From: Rhynchopus sp. YZ270_cl-10
Taxonomy: Eukaryota; Euglenozoa; Diplonemea; Diplonemida; Diplonemidae
NCBI GenBank assembly: GCA_964035575.1
Contig: OZ037895.1
Span: 620,001 to 684,000, forward strand
DNA: 64,000 nucleotides
Direction: 5' to 3'
A program made the translations under genes and the position numbers. The notes under the pieces were generated by a model. The model had not been told where the DNA came from. It saw only the letters and a list, made by a program, of their open reading frames with translations, and did no database searches. Below are positions 27,518 through 37,564 of this stretch, piece by piece (the stretch's first letter is position 1; the number at the start of each line of letters is the position of its first letter).

Positions 27518-28354
27518 TCATGCCCCTGGTTCTTCTGTTGCTTCTGGGGTCTCTGTGTCATCGTTGTCTTCACCCCCTTCTCCATGAGTTTCAACCGGGG
27601 TCCCTGGGGGTGCCTCTTTATTCACATCCTCTCCTTCTTTTTCTTCTTCCTCTTCATTTCCCCCTTCTGCCTCCTCCCCTTGCTCCTCTTCACCCGGTTC
27701 TTCTTCTTCTTCTCCTTCTGCTGCTTCTGCTTCTTCTTCATTTTCCACTTCCCTAGGAGGTTCTACCATTGCCCCTCTTTGCTTTGCCTCTTCTCTTATC
27801 CGCATTCTCTGTTTGACCAACTCCGGAGGATGTGGCGGCCATTGCTTGACAACGTGCTTGGTAGGTGAGCTTATCTCTAGTGCAGCTGCGGTCGTCAATG
27901 CTCCTGTTACCACTCCGGAGCTGTGCCCCGAGACGTAGGTGCCTGAAAAATAGCAGGAGGTTTCGTCCACGAGGACTGTGCAGAGGCCTTGCCAGGGTTC
28001 GGGTGGGGTGTGTGAGGCGGGTGGGGTGGACATAGTGAGGGTCTGAGTGAATTGGACAACGTGGCCGCAGACTGCAGAGCCTTTGATGTGGACGTTGAAT
28101 TTGGTGGCAGAGTCGCGTACCATGCTGACCACACCGCGGCCTTCGAAAGCAGAGCCCTGCTGCTGCATGGTCACCACCATGCGTGTGGTGTCAAATGGTG
28201 CAGGAGTCTCATGTAACACCCAAGTACCTTTCAACGACTCCAGCTTAACACTCGAATCGATCTCCCCACTCAAACTCGACAGTGCAACCTGAAGACGTTC
28301 CTCCTGAGGCAGCGGGGTGAACTCCTCGTCGCTGCTTTCGTCTGCTGTTAGCAT
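27518..28354 (-). CDS. Acidic C-terminal-tail protein of unknown function (278 aa)
   Basis: The first 165 residues look like a compact beta-rich domain (SLKGTWVLHETPAPF, MVVTMQQQGSAFEGRG, SCYFSGTYVSGHSSG), which recalls lipocalin-like or avidin-like barrels but is not diagnostic. A Glu-rich low-complexity tail follows. Acceptor CTTTCTTCACCCTCAG precedes the ATG. No function assigned. Confidence 0.65.
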   Translation of the reverse strand: MLTADESSDEEFTPLPQEERLQVALSSLSGEIDSSVKLESLKGTWVLHETPAPFDTTRMVVTMQQQGSAFEGRGVVSMVRDSATKFNVHIKGSAVCGHVVQFTQTLTMSTPPASHTPPEPWQGLCTVLVDETSCYFSGTYVSGHSSGVVTGALTTAAALEISSPTKHVVKQWPPHPPELVKQRMRIREEAKQRGAMVEPPREVENEEEAEAAEGEEEEEPGEEEQGEEAEGGNEEEEEKEGEDVNKEAPPGTPVETHGEGGEDNDDTETPEATEEPGA

Positions 28355-30151
28355 TGTTTAGGAGGTTGGGGTTGGTTGTTACTCTATGTTTTTTTTTTCC
28401 AACTGAGGGTGAAGAAAGGTGTCTTAGAAAATCATGGGGGAAACGTTTGGTGTCAAGAGTTTGGACAAAAAAAATGGTTATGATGTGTAATAGGAAAGGG
28501 TTGAGGAATCGAAACTATAATGCTGAATGAAAACGATGAAACACCGATCCCAACTGCGTCTTGTGACGGGGCCCCGAGCGGCGTTCACATCACTCCAGTC
28601 GCGCGGGGCCGTAAAGCGTGCAGGAACCGCATGCAGTGTCGTAGTTTGTATCCCCGCAAGCACAACCGCAACACCACCACTCCAGGTAGTCTGGCTTCTT
28701 CCTGAAAGCAGGAGGTCAACCTGCTCGAGCACCTCTCAGGGCCGGGTCGGCACCCGTCCCGTATGACTGCTACGCACAGGTAATGGGGGAGGGTGAGGGC
28801 AAGGTCCGCACAACGAAATGTTTAATAAAGTGCGCAAGGACATCCCCGCCTCAAAGAAGTGCCTCATCCACGGAGTGGACCGATGCTGTGAAGGAGCTGA
28901 ATGGAGGGCTAATGTCTTGGGGATACTCGAAGGAGATCAGCCAGTGGCTGGACAAGAAGTGGGGTACCACGTACATGGTGCACTCCCGGAATGGTAAGAG
29001 GACGGAATGGCGAAGAAGAGGAGGATGCCGAGCGCTCGGTATGTCAAAACCTAAGGCCTAAAAAAACCCCCCGTTTTTTGGATTCGTTTCTTTTCGTTTC
29101 GTTCGTCAAAAACAAAAAAAAAAAACAAAATAACCTCCTTTCCGTAAGAATAAGAGCAAAAAAAAGAAGAGTTGAAAGTGCAAAACGCCTCACCGTACAT
29201 CAGCGGACGCAGAAACACTAAAAAAAAACCCCCCCTCAGGCTCTGAGACCCGTTTCTCACTTACCTTACAAGGGGGGAAATTTTGTAAGATTGCAATGTG
29301 CCCCTCTCTCGTACACACATCTTTTTAAAACATCCCAGAAAGCTTGGGTTATTGAACCCTTGGGGGTTTTCAACCCGAGGGAAAACAGATTCCATATGAG
29401 GTGAAGGGCGACTTGCCTATATGGTCTCAGGGGTGGTTGGGGTTGGTTCTAGGACAGCAACGAAGTCACTCTATTGGTGTGACAGATGCCACCACAGAGG
29501 GGGGTCGAAGCTGTTCCATCTAAACAATAGAAAGGGAGAGCTGCAAAGCGGACCACCTCTTTGTGGATGCAGGTGCATCATTGCTGCACAAAAGAGGAGT
29601 TATCAGGCAAATGATTATTCTAGTTGGATAAAAAAGTTTGTTTCATATACCAACTATTCTACTGAATAGAAGGTATACGTATAGGGTGCACTAAATGTAC
29701 CAAAAAAAGAGGGAAAAGCTTGAGAGACGTGAGATGTGTCATGTGATGACAGAACAAAAGAAAATCTGATAAAAAAATAGAAAAAAAATCGATGGACCTC
29801 TTTTTTCGTGGTCAATTCTAACAAAAGGTGAGATTGAAAAAAGAGCAAACACACCCTCCCTCCTGGACGCAGACAGACAAAAGTGGTAAAAAAGGGCCCA
29901 TTCAGCCACACCAGTTTAAAAAAAAGCACTCTTTTTTTTCGTTCACATAACGTTTTGTAAAAATTCAACAAATTTGGGACAAATTCATCGTTTTTTGCAC
30001 TATTTTAGAGGACTTCTCACAAGAACCATTAAGATGAGTCTAGCCATCTCTAATGCTTCTAGTAGCCTTTGGTAAATGCAAACAAAAGAGAAGTTGAAAG
30101 TGCAAACACATCAACGTTCATCAGATGCAGACACCGAAAGAAATGGGCGCA
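28355..30151. other. 1.8-kb spacer, possible plus-strand gene remnant
   Basis: Near 28,880-29,020 the plus strand reads AVKELNGGLMSWGYSKEI and WLDKKWGTTYMVHSRNGK, faintly like the KKEFDKKYNPTWHCIVG core of dynein light chain LC8, but frame breaks surround it. Hairpin units of the AGTGCAAAACGCCTC type lie near 29,180 and 30,090. Nothing else supported. Confidence 0.3.
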
Positions 30152-31110
30152 TCACTGGTCGCGAGCTCGCCAATCATCCATGTATTCACGAATTTGATCG
30201 CATCCTGCAACTTGGGCGACGGTTGCCCACACTCCTAACGCAACCCGCGGCACCACCCCCCTGTAGAACCCACGGAAGCCGTCACGTACCCAGATCTCTT
30301 TTGTGGCCTGACCGAAGGACACGAATTCACCGCTTTGCACTGTGCTTGCCTTCTGCTGCTCAACGCGGATCACTTCGATAGGACTGTTTTATTTTATTTT
30401 AAAAGGTCTTTCCCCCCCATCAACACATACTTATTCCAACACGCCAACGCTCCCCCAACACATGACGCAAATATTTTCTCCCATGGTTTTCTCTTCTCTG
30501 TTGACCCTGACTCCCTTCCTTTGGCCCAATCCAACACCTGTTGTGTCCAGCGTGAAATCCCAAACCGGGAGCCCCAATTTGTCATCTGCCTGAGCGCGAG
30601 AGCATGCACACCACGGTACATTCCTAAGACACCATCACGCTTGACGATCTCCTTTGCGATGGTCATAGTTCCTTTGGAATCCCCTGAGGCAGCAGCACCC
30701 TTAGCTCGCGTCACCTCTATTGTGGTCATGAAGGTTGTCACCCCCATTGTAGTGTATGACTGCACAATGCCGCCAGCCATCCCAGCACACCCCCCTGCTG
30801 CTGCCGGCCCCATCCCCAAGTTTGAGCACTGATAGCTCACCTCTGACGCAGTGACCTGCAGCACCGCACCCTTCGTCGTACACTCAAAGACCCCCCACGG
30901 CCACAGCCCCTGGTACAATCCTCGCACCCCACCACGGCTCCACGCAACCTGACAGCTCTTCTGCAAACTATCCCGTCTTTCGACCCCCATATGCGTCTTA
31001 AGAACCTTAAAAGGCTGTCCCAATGAGCAAATCTTTAACAAATCCGCCAATGCACCTGCAACAAGATTATCCATTGCGACAGGTTTGCGTTGTAATGAAT
31101 GTGTCGTCAT
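30152..31110 (-). CDS. Mitochondrial carrier (SLC25), Yhm2-like, two exons
   Basis: Exon 1 30,431-31,110 and exon 2 30,152-30,383 join across a 47-nt intron (GTATGT...AAACAG, 30,384-30,430) to give 303 residues, the standard length for six helices in three repeats. The splice restores the third signature, NNPIEVIRVEQQ, followed by GFRGFYRGVVPRVALGVWATV; earlier repeats show QPFKVLKTHMG and TTIEVTRAK. The NPIEVIRVE and GVWATV features resemble yeast citrate/oxoglutarate carrier Yhm2, but substrate is only suggested. Inner mitochondrial membrane. Acceptor TTCTTCCCTCACAG precedes the ATG. Confidence 0.88.
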
Positions 31111-32009
31111 TTTGGGGGAGGAGACGAAGGATAGGGGGGATGCCTCTGTGAGGGAAGAAAAATATCAACAAAATGAGAGAGAAATAGAAACTTAACAGGA
31201 GAGAGGTTGTGGTGAAACGCACACATCCTCAACTTATTTGGTGAGGCGTGGGGCTCTGCAGTGCGGTTCGTCCCGAGAGAGAACCGCAAAGTGTGTTCAA
31301 AATGATTTTGTTTCTATTTCCTCCTTCATTAGGCGACACAAAAAAAAATTAGAAAGTTTTGGGAGAGGAGGGTAACATCTATTGGGAATGGCTCTCACAA
31401 AAACGGTGCGTTCACCAAAAAATGAATGTGCATCCGTCTTCAGGGGGGGTAGAGAAGTGAAGGTATTTTTCAACCCACGACGCATCACTAGCGTACACAT
31501 GGGAGAGAGAGGGGGAAAAGGGGAGGGCTGTCTATAATAAGAAAACTCCTGTTGCTTGGTTAGAAGGAGCATTCCTTACAGAGCAGATAGGGGGATGCGG
31601 GAAGGGGAATTTTTTATTTTTCTGTTCTTTTGAAAACTTAGTCATATTAGTGTAGGCACCAAAAGGATGCGCATCACTATTTATTGAACGATTATCTATA
31701 GTGTAGATGCAGTTGACCCTGTCGCTGCCTTTTATCACGTTGTGCTTTTGGGTTGGAAAGCACAATGTAAAGCATGATTGTGGACAAAAAAAAATCCAAG
31801 GTTCTACTCCAGTGTTTCGTTTTTTCCCGTCTTTGCCTAAAAATAAATATTCAAACGAGATCACAAAGGCTGGGATACGTTACCTCACTAATGCATCAAT
31901 AATCGCATATTTTTGGGTAACTAATGTCTGTACTCAATGTCGGGCGAATCCATTATACTACAAGGAAACAAAACAAAAAAGTACCTTTTTCCACAAAAAA
32001 AAATTCACC
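31111..32009. other. Spacer with a dispersed 49-bp repeat
   Basis: No gene. 31,630-31,678 (TTGAAAACTTAGTCATATTAGTG...) recurs at 62,359-62,404 and, inverted, at 58,570-58,617. Confidence 0.5.
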
Positions 32010-32912
32010 TCAGAGTTTGAAGAATTTCTCGGTGTTTTTCGTGACCTGCAACGCCAGCTCAGCCTCCTCCACGTTGTAGCACTTCGCAAGGGTGCGCACT
32101 ATGGTTGGGAGGACACATGGCTCGTTGGTGCGCCCCACTACACCCACATCATCTGGGATGCCGTCGGGCTTCATGTACGGCGCGTCTGTCTCCACCATGA
32201 GACGATCCATGGGCACAAGGCCTGCTGTCAACGCAGCCCGCAGCCGGGCACCCCGCTTCACCATACACACAAACCCGGTAATCCCAATATAATACCCCCT
32301 CGACACATAGTCACGCAGCGCATCATCAGCCCCCGTGAAGCAGTGTATGCACACCGGAGGCAGTTCGCCGTCACCCTCCGAAACTTCATCCAAAATCCGA
32401 ACCAAATCACCATGCGACCCAACAGGGGGGCCTTTGTTCGTGTCGCGGTCGCGCTCATGAATGAACATTGGTTTTTGCATTTGCAACGCGAGTCTTGCCT
32501 GTGCAAGGAATGCGGCAAGTTGGCTGTCCTTGGGAGAGTACATACGATCGTAGTCTAGACCCATTTCACCTGCGGCAATGCATGAGGGATGTGCCATGTA
32601 GCGTTGCAGTGTGTTGACTGTGTTGGAGGCAAAGCCGTTTGCATCGTGGGGGTGCACGCCTGCAGTGAAGTACAGGGTCACCCCAGTACCGTCCACCGCA
32701 GAGGCGTCTGAAGCAAGCGCAGCAGCAGCAGCACTGCTCCGTACACTCGTCCCAGTGACAACCACCCGCGTCACCCCACACCCAGCAGCACGCACCAACT
32801 GCCGCCTCAACTCCGCCTTCTTTAACTTCGTAATGTTCGCACCTATATCAACCAAGGGCACAACCTCTTGCGACGCACCATGTCGGACAGCATACCTCTT
32901 CAAGGCTTCCAT
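32010..32912 (-). CDS. TatD-family metal-dependent deoxyribonuclease
   Basis: A 300-residue TIM-barrel hydrolase of the TATDN1 type. Motifs are LVDIGANIT at the first strand, AGVHPHDA, AAGEMGLDYDR, PMFIHERD, CIHCFTGADD and LMVETDAPYM, which supply the expected metal ligands (Glu, His, His, Asp). The ATG at 32,910-32,912 is the first after acceptor CCTCGCACCAG|ATATT (32,970-32,972). Family members act on DNA ends in repair or apoptosis; which process applies here is not visible. Confidence 0.92.
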   Translation of the reverse strand: MEALKRYAVRHGASQEVVPLVDIGANITKLKKAELRRQLVRAAGCGVTRVVVTGTSVRSSAAAAALASDASAVDGTGVTLYFTAGVHPHDANGFASNTVNTLQRYMAHPSCIAAGEMGLDYDRMYSPKDSQLAAFLAQARLALQMQKPMFIHERDRDTNKGPPVGSHGDLVRILDEVSEGDGELPPVCIHCFTGADDALRDYVSRGYYIGITGFVCMVKRGARLRAALTAGLVPMDRLMVETDAPYMKPDGIPDDVGVVGRTNEPCVLPTIVRTLAKCYNVEEAELALQVTKNTEKFFKL

Positions 32913-33148
32913 GAGACAGAGAGGGGTGTGTGGGAGGGTGGTGTAGAGAGGCAAGGGTGTGAATAATATCTGGTGCGAGGATAATCGTACAATGTTGTTC
33001 TAAACTAAAGGTAAAATGTTCAGCTTCCTATAGACAGCACAGCTCGTCTCTAAGAGGAAGTGTGTAAATAGGTATCGTGCCGAGTTAGTGGGTGGTGACT
33101 GTATGAAAAAGGAGAGTAGGGGGGAATGTGAGTGCTGTATGGCAGTGT

Positions 33149-33164
33149 GGCGGATAATACCACC
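33149..33164 (-). promoter_or_regulatory. Histone-type 3' stem-loop, H3 copy 4
   Basis: Transcript GGTGGTATTATCCGCC (one U-G pair), 95 nt after the stop, preceded by the perfect hairpin TTGCAC-CTCT-GTGCAA (33,167-33,182), unrelated in sequence to the other H3 upstream hairpins. Confidence 0.65.
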
Positions 33165-33258
33165 CCTTGCACAGAGGTGCAAAGTTGGGAAGGGGGCAGG
33201 GGAGGAGGGGAGGAGGAAGAACACAAAGACTACGTCATTGGAGCAGCAGGCAGGCGGC

Positions 33259-33699
33259 TCAGAGGTTGTCCCCACGGATGCGGACGGTGTAGCTGAGGTC
33301 CTTCTGGATGAGGGTCTTCTTCTTCCTGTGGAGCTGCAGGATCACGGCACCCTCAAACACGCTGATCAGGTACTGCTCGCTTGCCTCCTGCAGCGCCTCA
33401 AGGGCAGACGCACGGAAACGCATGCCCTGCTTGTGATTCTCCATCACTTCACGCATAAGGCGCTGGAAGGGCGCCTTCTGGATCAGCAGCTGTGTCCCCT
33501 TCTGCAGTGCCTTGATCTCACGCATCGCAACAGTTCCGGGCAGCCAGCGGCCAGACTTCTTCACCACCTTCCCCTTCTTGTCCTTCTTCTCAGCGGGCCT
33601 GTAGTTCAGCTTCGTCATCGGCTTCCTCTTCTTCTGCTCACCGTCCTTTCCAGTCGACGACTGCGACTTCTTCACTGACTTGGCAGGTGTGCGTGGCAT
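33259..33699 (-). CDS. Histone H3, copy 4
   Basis: A 146-residue H3 with loop LMREVMENHKQG, as in copy 3, although its position corresponds to copy 1 of the duplicated block. It has NYRPAEKK where copies 1-3 have NYKPAEKK. The mixture suggests exchange among H3 copies. Acceptor CCCGACAG|ATTACC. First gene of cluster B. Confidence 0.92.
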   Translation of the reverse strand: MPRTPAKSVKKSQSSTGKDGEQKKRKPMTKLNYRPAEKKDKKGKVVKKSGRWLPGTVAMREIKALQKGTQLLIQKAPFQRLMREVMENHKQGMRFRASALEALQEASEQYLISVFEGAVILQLHRKKKTLIQKDLSYTVRIRGDNL

Positions 33700-33824
33700 C
33701 TTCTTGTGTGGTTGTTGTCTTGGTAATCTGTCGGGTGTGGTTTGTATTTGTATTTGTGCCTGGGTGTGGTGAAGGGCAAGAAAGGAAAAATAGGATTACG
33801 CTGCTCTTTTTTTGTCACATATGC

Positions 33825-33840
33825 GGTGCGCAGTCACACC
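33825..33840 (-). promoter_or_regulatory. Histone-type 3' stem-loop, H2A copy 2
   Basis: Same as H2A copy 1: GGTGTGACTGCGCACC with the 9-bp hairpin at 33,843-33,867 before it. Confidence 0.6.
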
Positions 33841-33929
33841 ACCTCACACCCTCATATCGGGTGTGAGGGTTCAAAATACAAAAATAGTTGGAGGCAAACT
33901 CAGCAGACGGATGTCGAGAGCGTGCTCGC

Positions 33930-34415
33930 TTACTTCTTCGGGGACGACTTCTTGGGGGAGCCCTTCGACTTCTTGCTCTTCTTCCCCTTCGACTTCTTCG
34001 TCTTCTTCGTCACGCTGCCAGAGGACTTCTTCCTGTACTTCTTGTCAGTCGCCTTCAGCGCCTCGTGCACTCCTCCACCCACACCTCCACCCGCAATCGT
34101 CACGTTCGACAGAAGGTCGCCAAGGTCCTTGTCCTCACGCACGGCAACACAGATGTGGCGGGGCTTGATCTGGTGCTGCTTCTTGTTTTTCGCCTTCTTC
34201 CCCGACGTCGCTGCCTTCGCAGACACGTTCAGAAGCTCACCTGTGCAGTACTGCAGCACAGACGTCAGGAACACTGCTGCAGTGGGGCTCACACGCTTTG
34301 CGTACCTTCCCTTCTTCAGCGCACTGCCCACACGTCCCACAGGGAAGGTCAGACCAGACATCTCAGACAGAGACACAGACGGTCCCCTCTTAACTCCCTT
34401 CTTTGCGCCGACCAT
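33930..34415 (-). CDS. Histone H2A, copy 2
   Basis: 161 residues, identical in protein to the gene at 3,241-3,726 as far as I can compare, with a handful of silent differences. Acceptor TTCTGCTTCCAG|ATATTCC has one extra C relative to copy 1. Long SPKK-type tail as in copy 1. Confidence 0.93.
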   Translation of the reverse strand: MVGAKKGVKRGPSVSLSEMSGLTFPVGRVGSALKKGRYAKRVSPTAAVFLTSVLQYCTGELLNVSAKAATSGKKAKNKKQHQIKPRHICVAVREDKDLGDLLSNVTIAGGGVGGGVHEALKATDKKYRKKSSGSVTKKTKKSKGKKSKKSKGSPKKSSPKK

Positions 34416-34553
34416 TGTTTGTCTTGAGGGTGTGTTGGTGTTGGAATATCTGGAAGCAGAAAGGTGTGGTGTGTGATGTGCGAGTTGAGTGGAGGGTGAA
34501 GAACCAAAAGTAAGTTCGCTGTTTTGTTTGTTCATTTTGCTTTACAAAAAGAC

Positions 34554-34568
34554 GGCGGCAGTACCACC
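34554..34568 (-). promoter_or_regulatory. Histone-type 3' stem-loop, H2B copy 2
   Basis: Transcript GGTGGTACTGCCGCC, 5-nt loop, 65 nt after the stop, as in H2B copy 1. Confidence 0.6.
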
Positions 34569-34632
34569 CACGCCCCCGTGTATGAAACAGGGGCCGTGTA
34601 TTAACTCAACAAGCAGCATCACCTCACCTCCC

Positions 34633-35097
34633 TCACTTCCTCGGGGAACCCTTCTTCTTCGTCGGGGATCCCTTGCCCTTCTTGCCCTTCGCCTTCAGGG
34701 CCTTCGCGTACTTGGCCACGGCAGCAACTCCCGCAGACAGGGCGTGCGACGCCATCTCGTCGGGGAAGTGCATCTTCACACCCGCCACAATGGCACCGCT
34801 GCGCAGCGTCTTCTGGCCCGCAAAGTGGTTTGCGCGGCCCGCCTCCTCCGCAATGCGCTCAAACAGGTCCACCACGAACGAGTTCACAATCCCCATCCCA
34901 CGCGACGTGATCGCAACAGAGCTCTTCTTCCCCGACTTCGTCGACGCCTTCACACCAAAGGTCTGCGTCATCAGCTTGTGCACGAAGCTCGAGTAGCTCT
35001 TGAAGTTGTGCTTCTTGATCCTCTTCCCGTTCTTGTCCAACTTCGGGCCTCTCTTTGCTCCCTTCTTTCCAGAGGACTTCTGTGGCGATGGTGTCAT
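34633..35097 (-). CDS. Histone H2B, copy 2
   Basis: 154 residues. The fold and C-tail equal those of the gene at 3,944-4,402, but the first ten residues differ: MTPSPQKSSGKKGAKRGP here against MAPSSPKKSTGAKRGP there. This is one of the few protein-level differences between the two histone blocks. Acceptor CACCACCAG|ATAAC. Confidence 0.92.
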   Translation of the reverse strand: MTPSPQKSSGKKGAKRGPKLDKNGKRIKKHNFKSYSSFVHKLMTQTFGVKASTKSGKKSSVAITSRGMGIVNSFVVDLFERIAEEAGRANHFAGQKTLRSGAIVAGVKMHFPDEMASHALSAGVAAVAKYAKALKAKGKKGKGSPTKKKGSPRK

Positions 35098-35238
35098 CTT
35101 GTTGGGTTTGGTGGTGTGTTTTACAAAAAGTTATCTGGTGGTGGTGGTTTGGTGTCCTTGTTGATCAGTTGCGTGGATATTACAAAAGGCAGGTTCTAGG
35201 TATGGGTTGGGAGCTTTTATGTTTTTAGAAAAGAAACA

Positions 35239-35253
35239 GGCGTCAACTACGCC
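35239..35253 (-). promoter_or_regulatory. Histone-type 3' stem-loop, H4 copy 2
   Basis: Transcript GGCGTAGTTGACGCC. The upstream hairpin is a 16-bp stem from CTGTGCTGTTGCAGGA to TCCTGCGGCAGCACAG; substitutions relative to copy 1 keep or improve pairing. Confidence 0.65.
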
Positions 35254-35348
35254 ACTGTGCTGCCGCAGGAAGCAAATGCATGCAGTCCTGCAACAGCACA
35301 GCTTGGAACAATAGAAAAGAGTAAGAAACACAAAGCCCACATCACAGC

Positions 35349-35690
35349 TTACTTGGAGACGTACAGGGTGCGGCCACGCTTCTTCAGGGCGTACAGGATG
35401 TGCTCCACACGCACCGTCTTCGCAGGGGCGTTCTCACGCACCTCCATCAGTGCGTGGGTGTCCTTCATCACCTGCTCCACGAAGTTCCTCAGGATCTCCC
35501 TTGCCTCGTCGTACACACTGCTCGCAAGACGCTTGCACCCTCCACGGCGGGCCAGACGGCGGATGCTTCCCTTCGTGATACCACGGCCTTTGTTCGACTT
35601 TGCGCCCTTGCGCTTCTGGCTTCCGGTCGTCTTCTTGTCAGCCTTGCCGGAGGCAACCGACTTTCCCTTCGCAGACTTCGACGGACCCAT
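35349..35690 (-). CDS. Histone H4, copy 2
   Basis: 113 residues, protein identical to the gene at 4,668-5,009, with only silent changes. Same divergent N-tail and YVSK end. Acceptor CCCACAACCAG|ATAATAC upstream. Confidence 0.92.
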   Translation of the reverse strand: MGPSKSAKGKSVASGKADKKTTGSQKRKGAKSNKGRGITKGSIRRLARRGGCKRLASSVYDEAREILRNFVEQVMKDTHALMEVRENAPAKTVRVEHILYALKKRGRTLYVSK

Positions 35691-35862
35691 TGTTGTGTGT
35701 TTGACTTGGTTTAGATAGTATTATCTGGTTGTGGGAGAAGAGGATAAGGGGATGATGAGGAATTGCTTCAAGCAAAGCAACAACAAAAAGAAGGACACAC
35801 TTGCGTTGTTTTTACATTTTTACAGTTTAACATGAAGATTATTGTTCTTCGGGTTTGTTTCT

Positions 35863-35878
35863 GGTGGGAATTTCCACC
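35863..35878 (-). promoter_or_regulatory. Histone-type 3' stem-loop, H1 copy 3
   Basis: Transcript GGTGGAAATTCCCACC with hairpin GTGGCTTG/CAGGCCAC (one G-U pair) at 35,886-35,905 before it. Confidence 0.63.
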
Positions 35879-35989
35879 CCTCTTCGTGGCCTGCACGCAA
35901 GCCACAGAGGAACATGTTACAAAAAGAAACACACAAAAAGTTACAACACAGTGCAACATCACGCCAACCACGTTCCGGCGTCTGTGCGC

Positions 35990-36277
35990 TTACTTCTTCG
36001 TGGTCTTGGCCTTCTTCTTCGTGGAGGTTCCCTTCTTCTTTGTAGAGGTTCCCTTCTTCTTCGTGGTGGTCTTCTTGGCCTTCTTTGCCTTCTTCGCCTT
36101 CTCCTCCTTCTTCGCCGCCTTCTTGGCCCTGGCGTCCGCACGCTTCTGCTTCTCAGCCTCCTTCACCTTGTTCACTGCAATCCTCACAGCGTCCTTCCTC
36201 GCCTTCGCTGCCGCCTTGATCTTGGCAGAGCGCTTCTCGTCAGGCTTGGCAATCGCAATCGACTCGAACCTCGGCAT
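35990..36277 (-). CDS. Histone H1-like lysine-rich protein, copy 3
   Basis: 95 residues; differs from copies 1 and 2 in the tail repeat, KKKGTSTKKKGTST instead of KKKGTATKKKGTST. Start at MPRFESIAIAK, as for the others; upstream sequence in frame is not conserved as protein. Composition and clustering indicate a linker-type histone without a globular domain. Confidence 0.75.
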   Translation of the reverse strand: MPRFESIAIAKPDEKRSAKIKAAAKARKDAVRIAVNKVKEAEKQKRADARAKKAAKKEEKAKKAKKAKKTTTKKKGTSTKKKGTSTKKKAKTTKK

Positions 36278-37564
36278 TGTGTGTGTGTTTGTGTTGTGTG
36301 TGGGGTGGGTGCTGTGTGAGAGTTTATTGAGATGACATGGGGAGAAGGTTACATGTGCGTTGCACAAAAGTGCATGTTCTGTGGTCTTTGTTTTTGCAAT
36401 ATCAACAATCATCAGTCAATGTTGTCGCCAATGCTTCGTTGGTTCCCCCACCTTTTTCCCTCCTCTGACAGCATCTGGGGACAACAGTGTCTTTGCTTTG
36501 CAATGTGATGCAATGGTATACCACTGCATACGTGTTGCTTTTTGATGTGGCGCAGGTCTGCAACCGTTCGTTTCCTTCTTTTGCGTCTGTAGAACACAAA
36601 AAAGAGAACAACGTGTGCATCCAACATTCCATAAAAACAAAAGCTAAAAGAATTAATAATAATCGATAAAATGAAAGACCAACTTTGTCACGTGAATGTG
36701 GTGTGCTGATATCACTCTTCCTTCCTTCACTCCAGAAGTATCTGACGTTGTTTTTTTCGTGCTTTTTCAGTTTACGCACATGAAGCAAATAACAGAAATG
36801 ACAGTGAACACTGCACACCCATCACCGCAACGTGGATCCAAACCAAAATAATGGAAAATAGTGAAAAGATAATTTGGCCTAAAGGGCGCAGACATCTTTT
36901 CAAAAGAAAAATGGGTTTGCGAATAAAAACTCTTGGCCTCTCCGAAATGACACGTGTGTCATTTGTGGGCACTCTGTTTGTATTTCTTGGGGTCTGATTT
37001 TGCATTTCCACTCGAGACAAATATGGACGGGCCATTGGCACACGACACATCTGTCAGCAATTGGGAAAAGAGAATCAAATGGAAATAAAAGAGAAGGGGA
37101 ACATAATAGGTGTTTCTGCCAAGTCCGTTCTGTGCGTGGTGTTGAATTGCTGTGTGGGGGCTTCAAAAATTGATTGTTACAGACAGCTCTCTGTCACTAT
37201 ATCCCATCGACCACTATGTGGTCGACAGGACACGCGTTGTTGCGTCTGCAACACCCACACACAGCGCACACACAGAAACGAACACAACACACCCTTGATA
37301 AAAAACAAAGGAAAGGGAAAACGAAAAAGAGTGGAAAAGAGAAACACACACCACTTATCTTTGACACACTTTCCACCTATGATCATGGTTGAGGGGAAAA
37401 GTGTGCACTATAAAAAAAAAACAAACGGAAACTATAAATCAGCAAAGCTGAAGGTGCAAAACGCCTCCACAGAAGCAGGCACCACAATAAGAATAATAAA
37501 CAATAAAGCGCAAAGAAAGACCACTGTCCTTCTTTTCTCAGCATCGTACGCTCTCACTCCTTCA
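36278..37564. other. Spacer between H1 and tyrosinase, copy B
   Basis: No gene. Equivalent of 5,599-7,655 without the hAT-like insertion; the empty target CACAACAC is at 37,283-37,290. A hairpin unit GGTGCAAAACGCCTC...GCAGGCACC lies at 37,453-37,483. Confidence 0.6.

Noticed and set aside
28783-29061. Dynein light chain LC8-like remnant on the plus strand
   Set aside because: Similarity is weak and spans a frame change; kept only as a note in the spacer entry.
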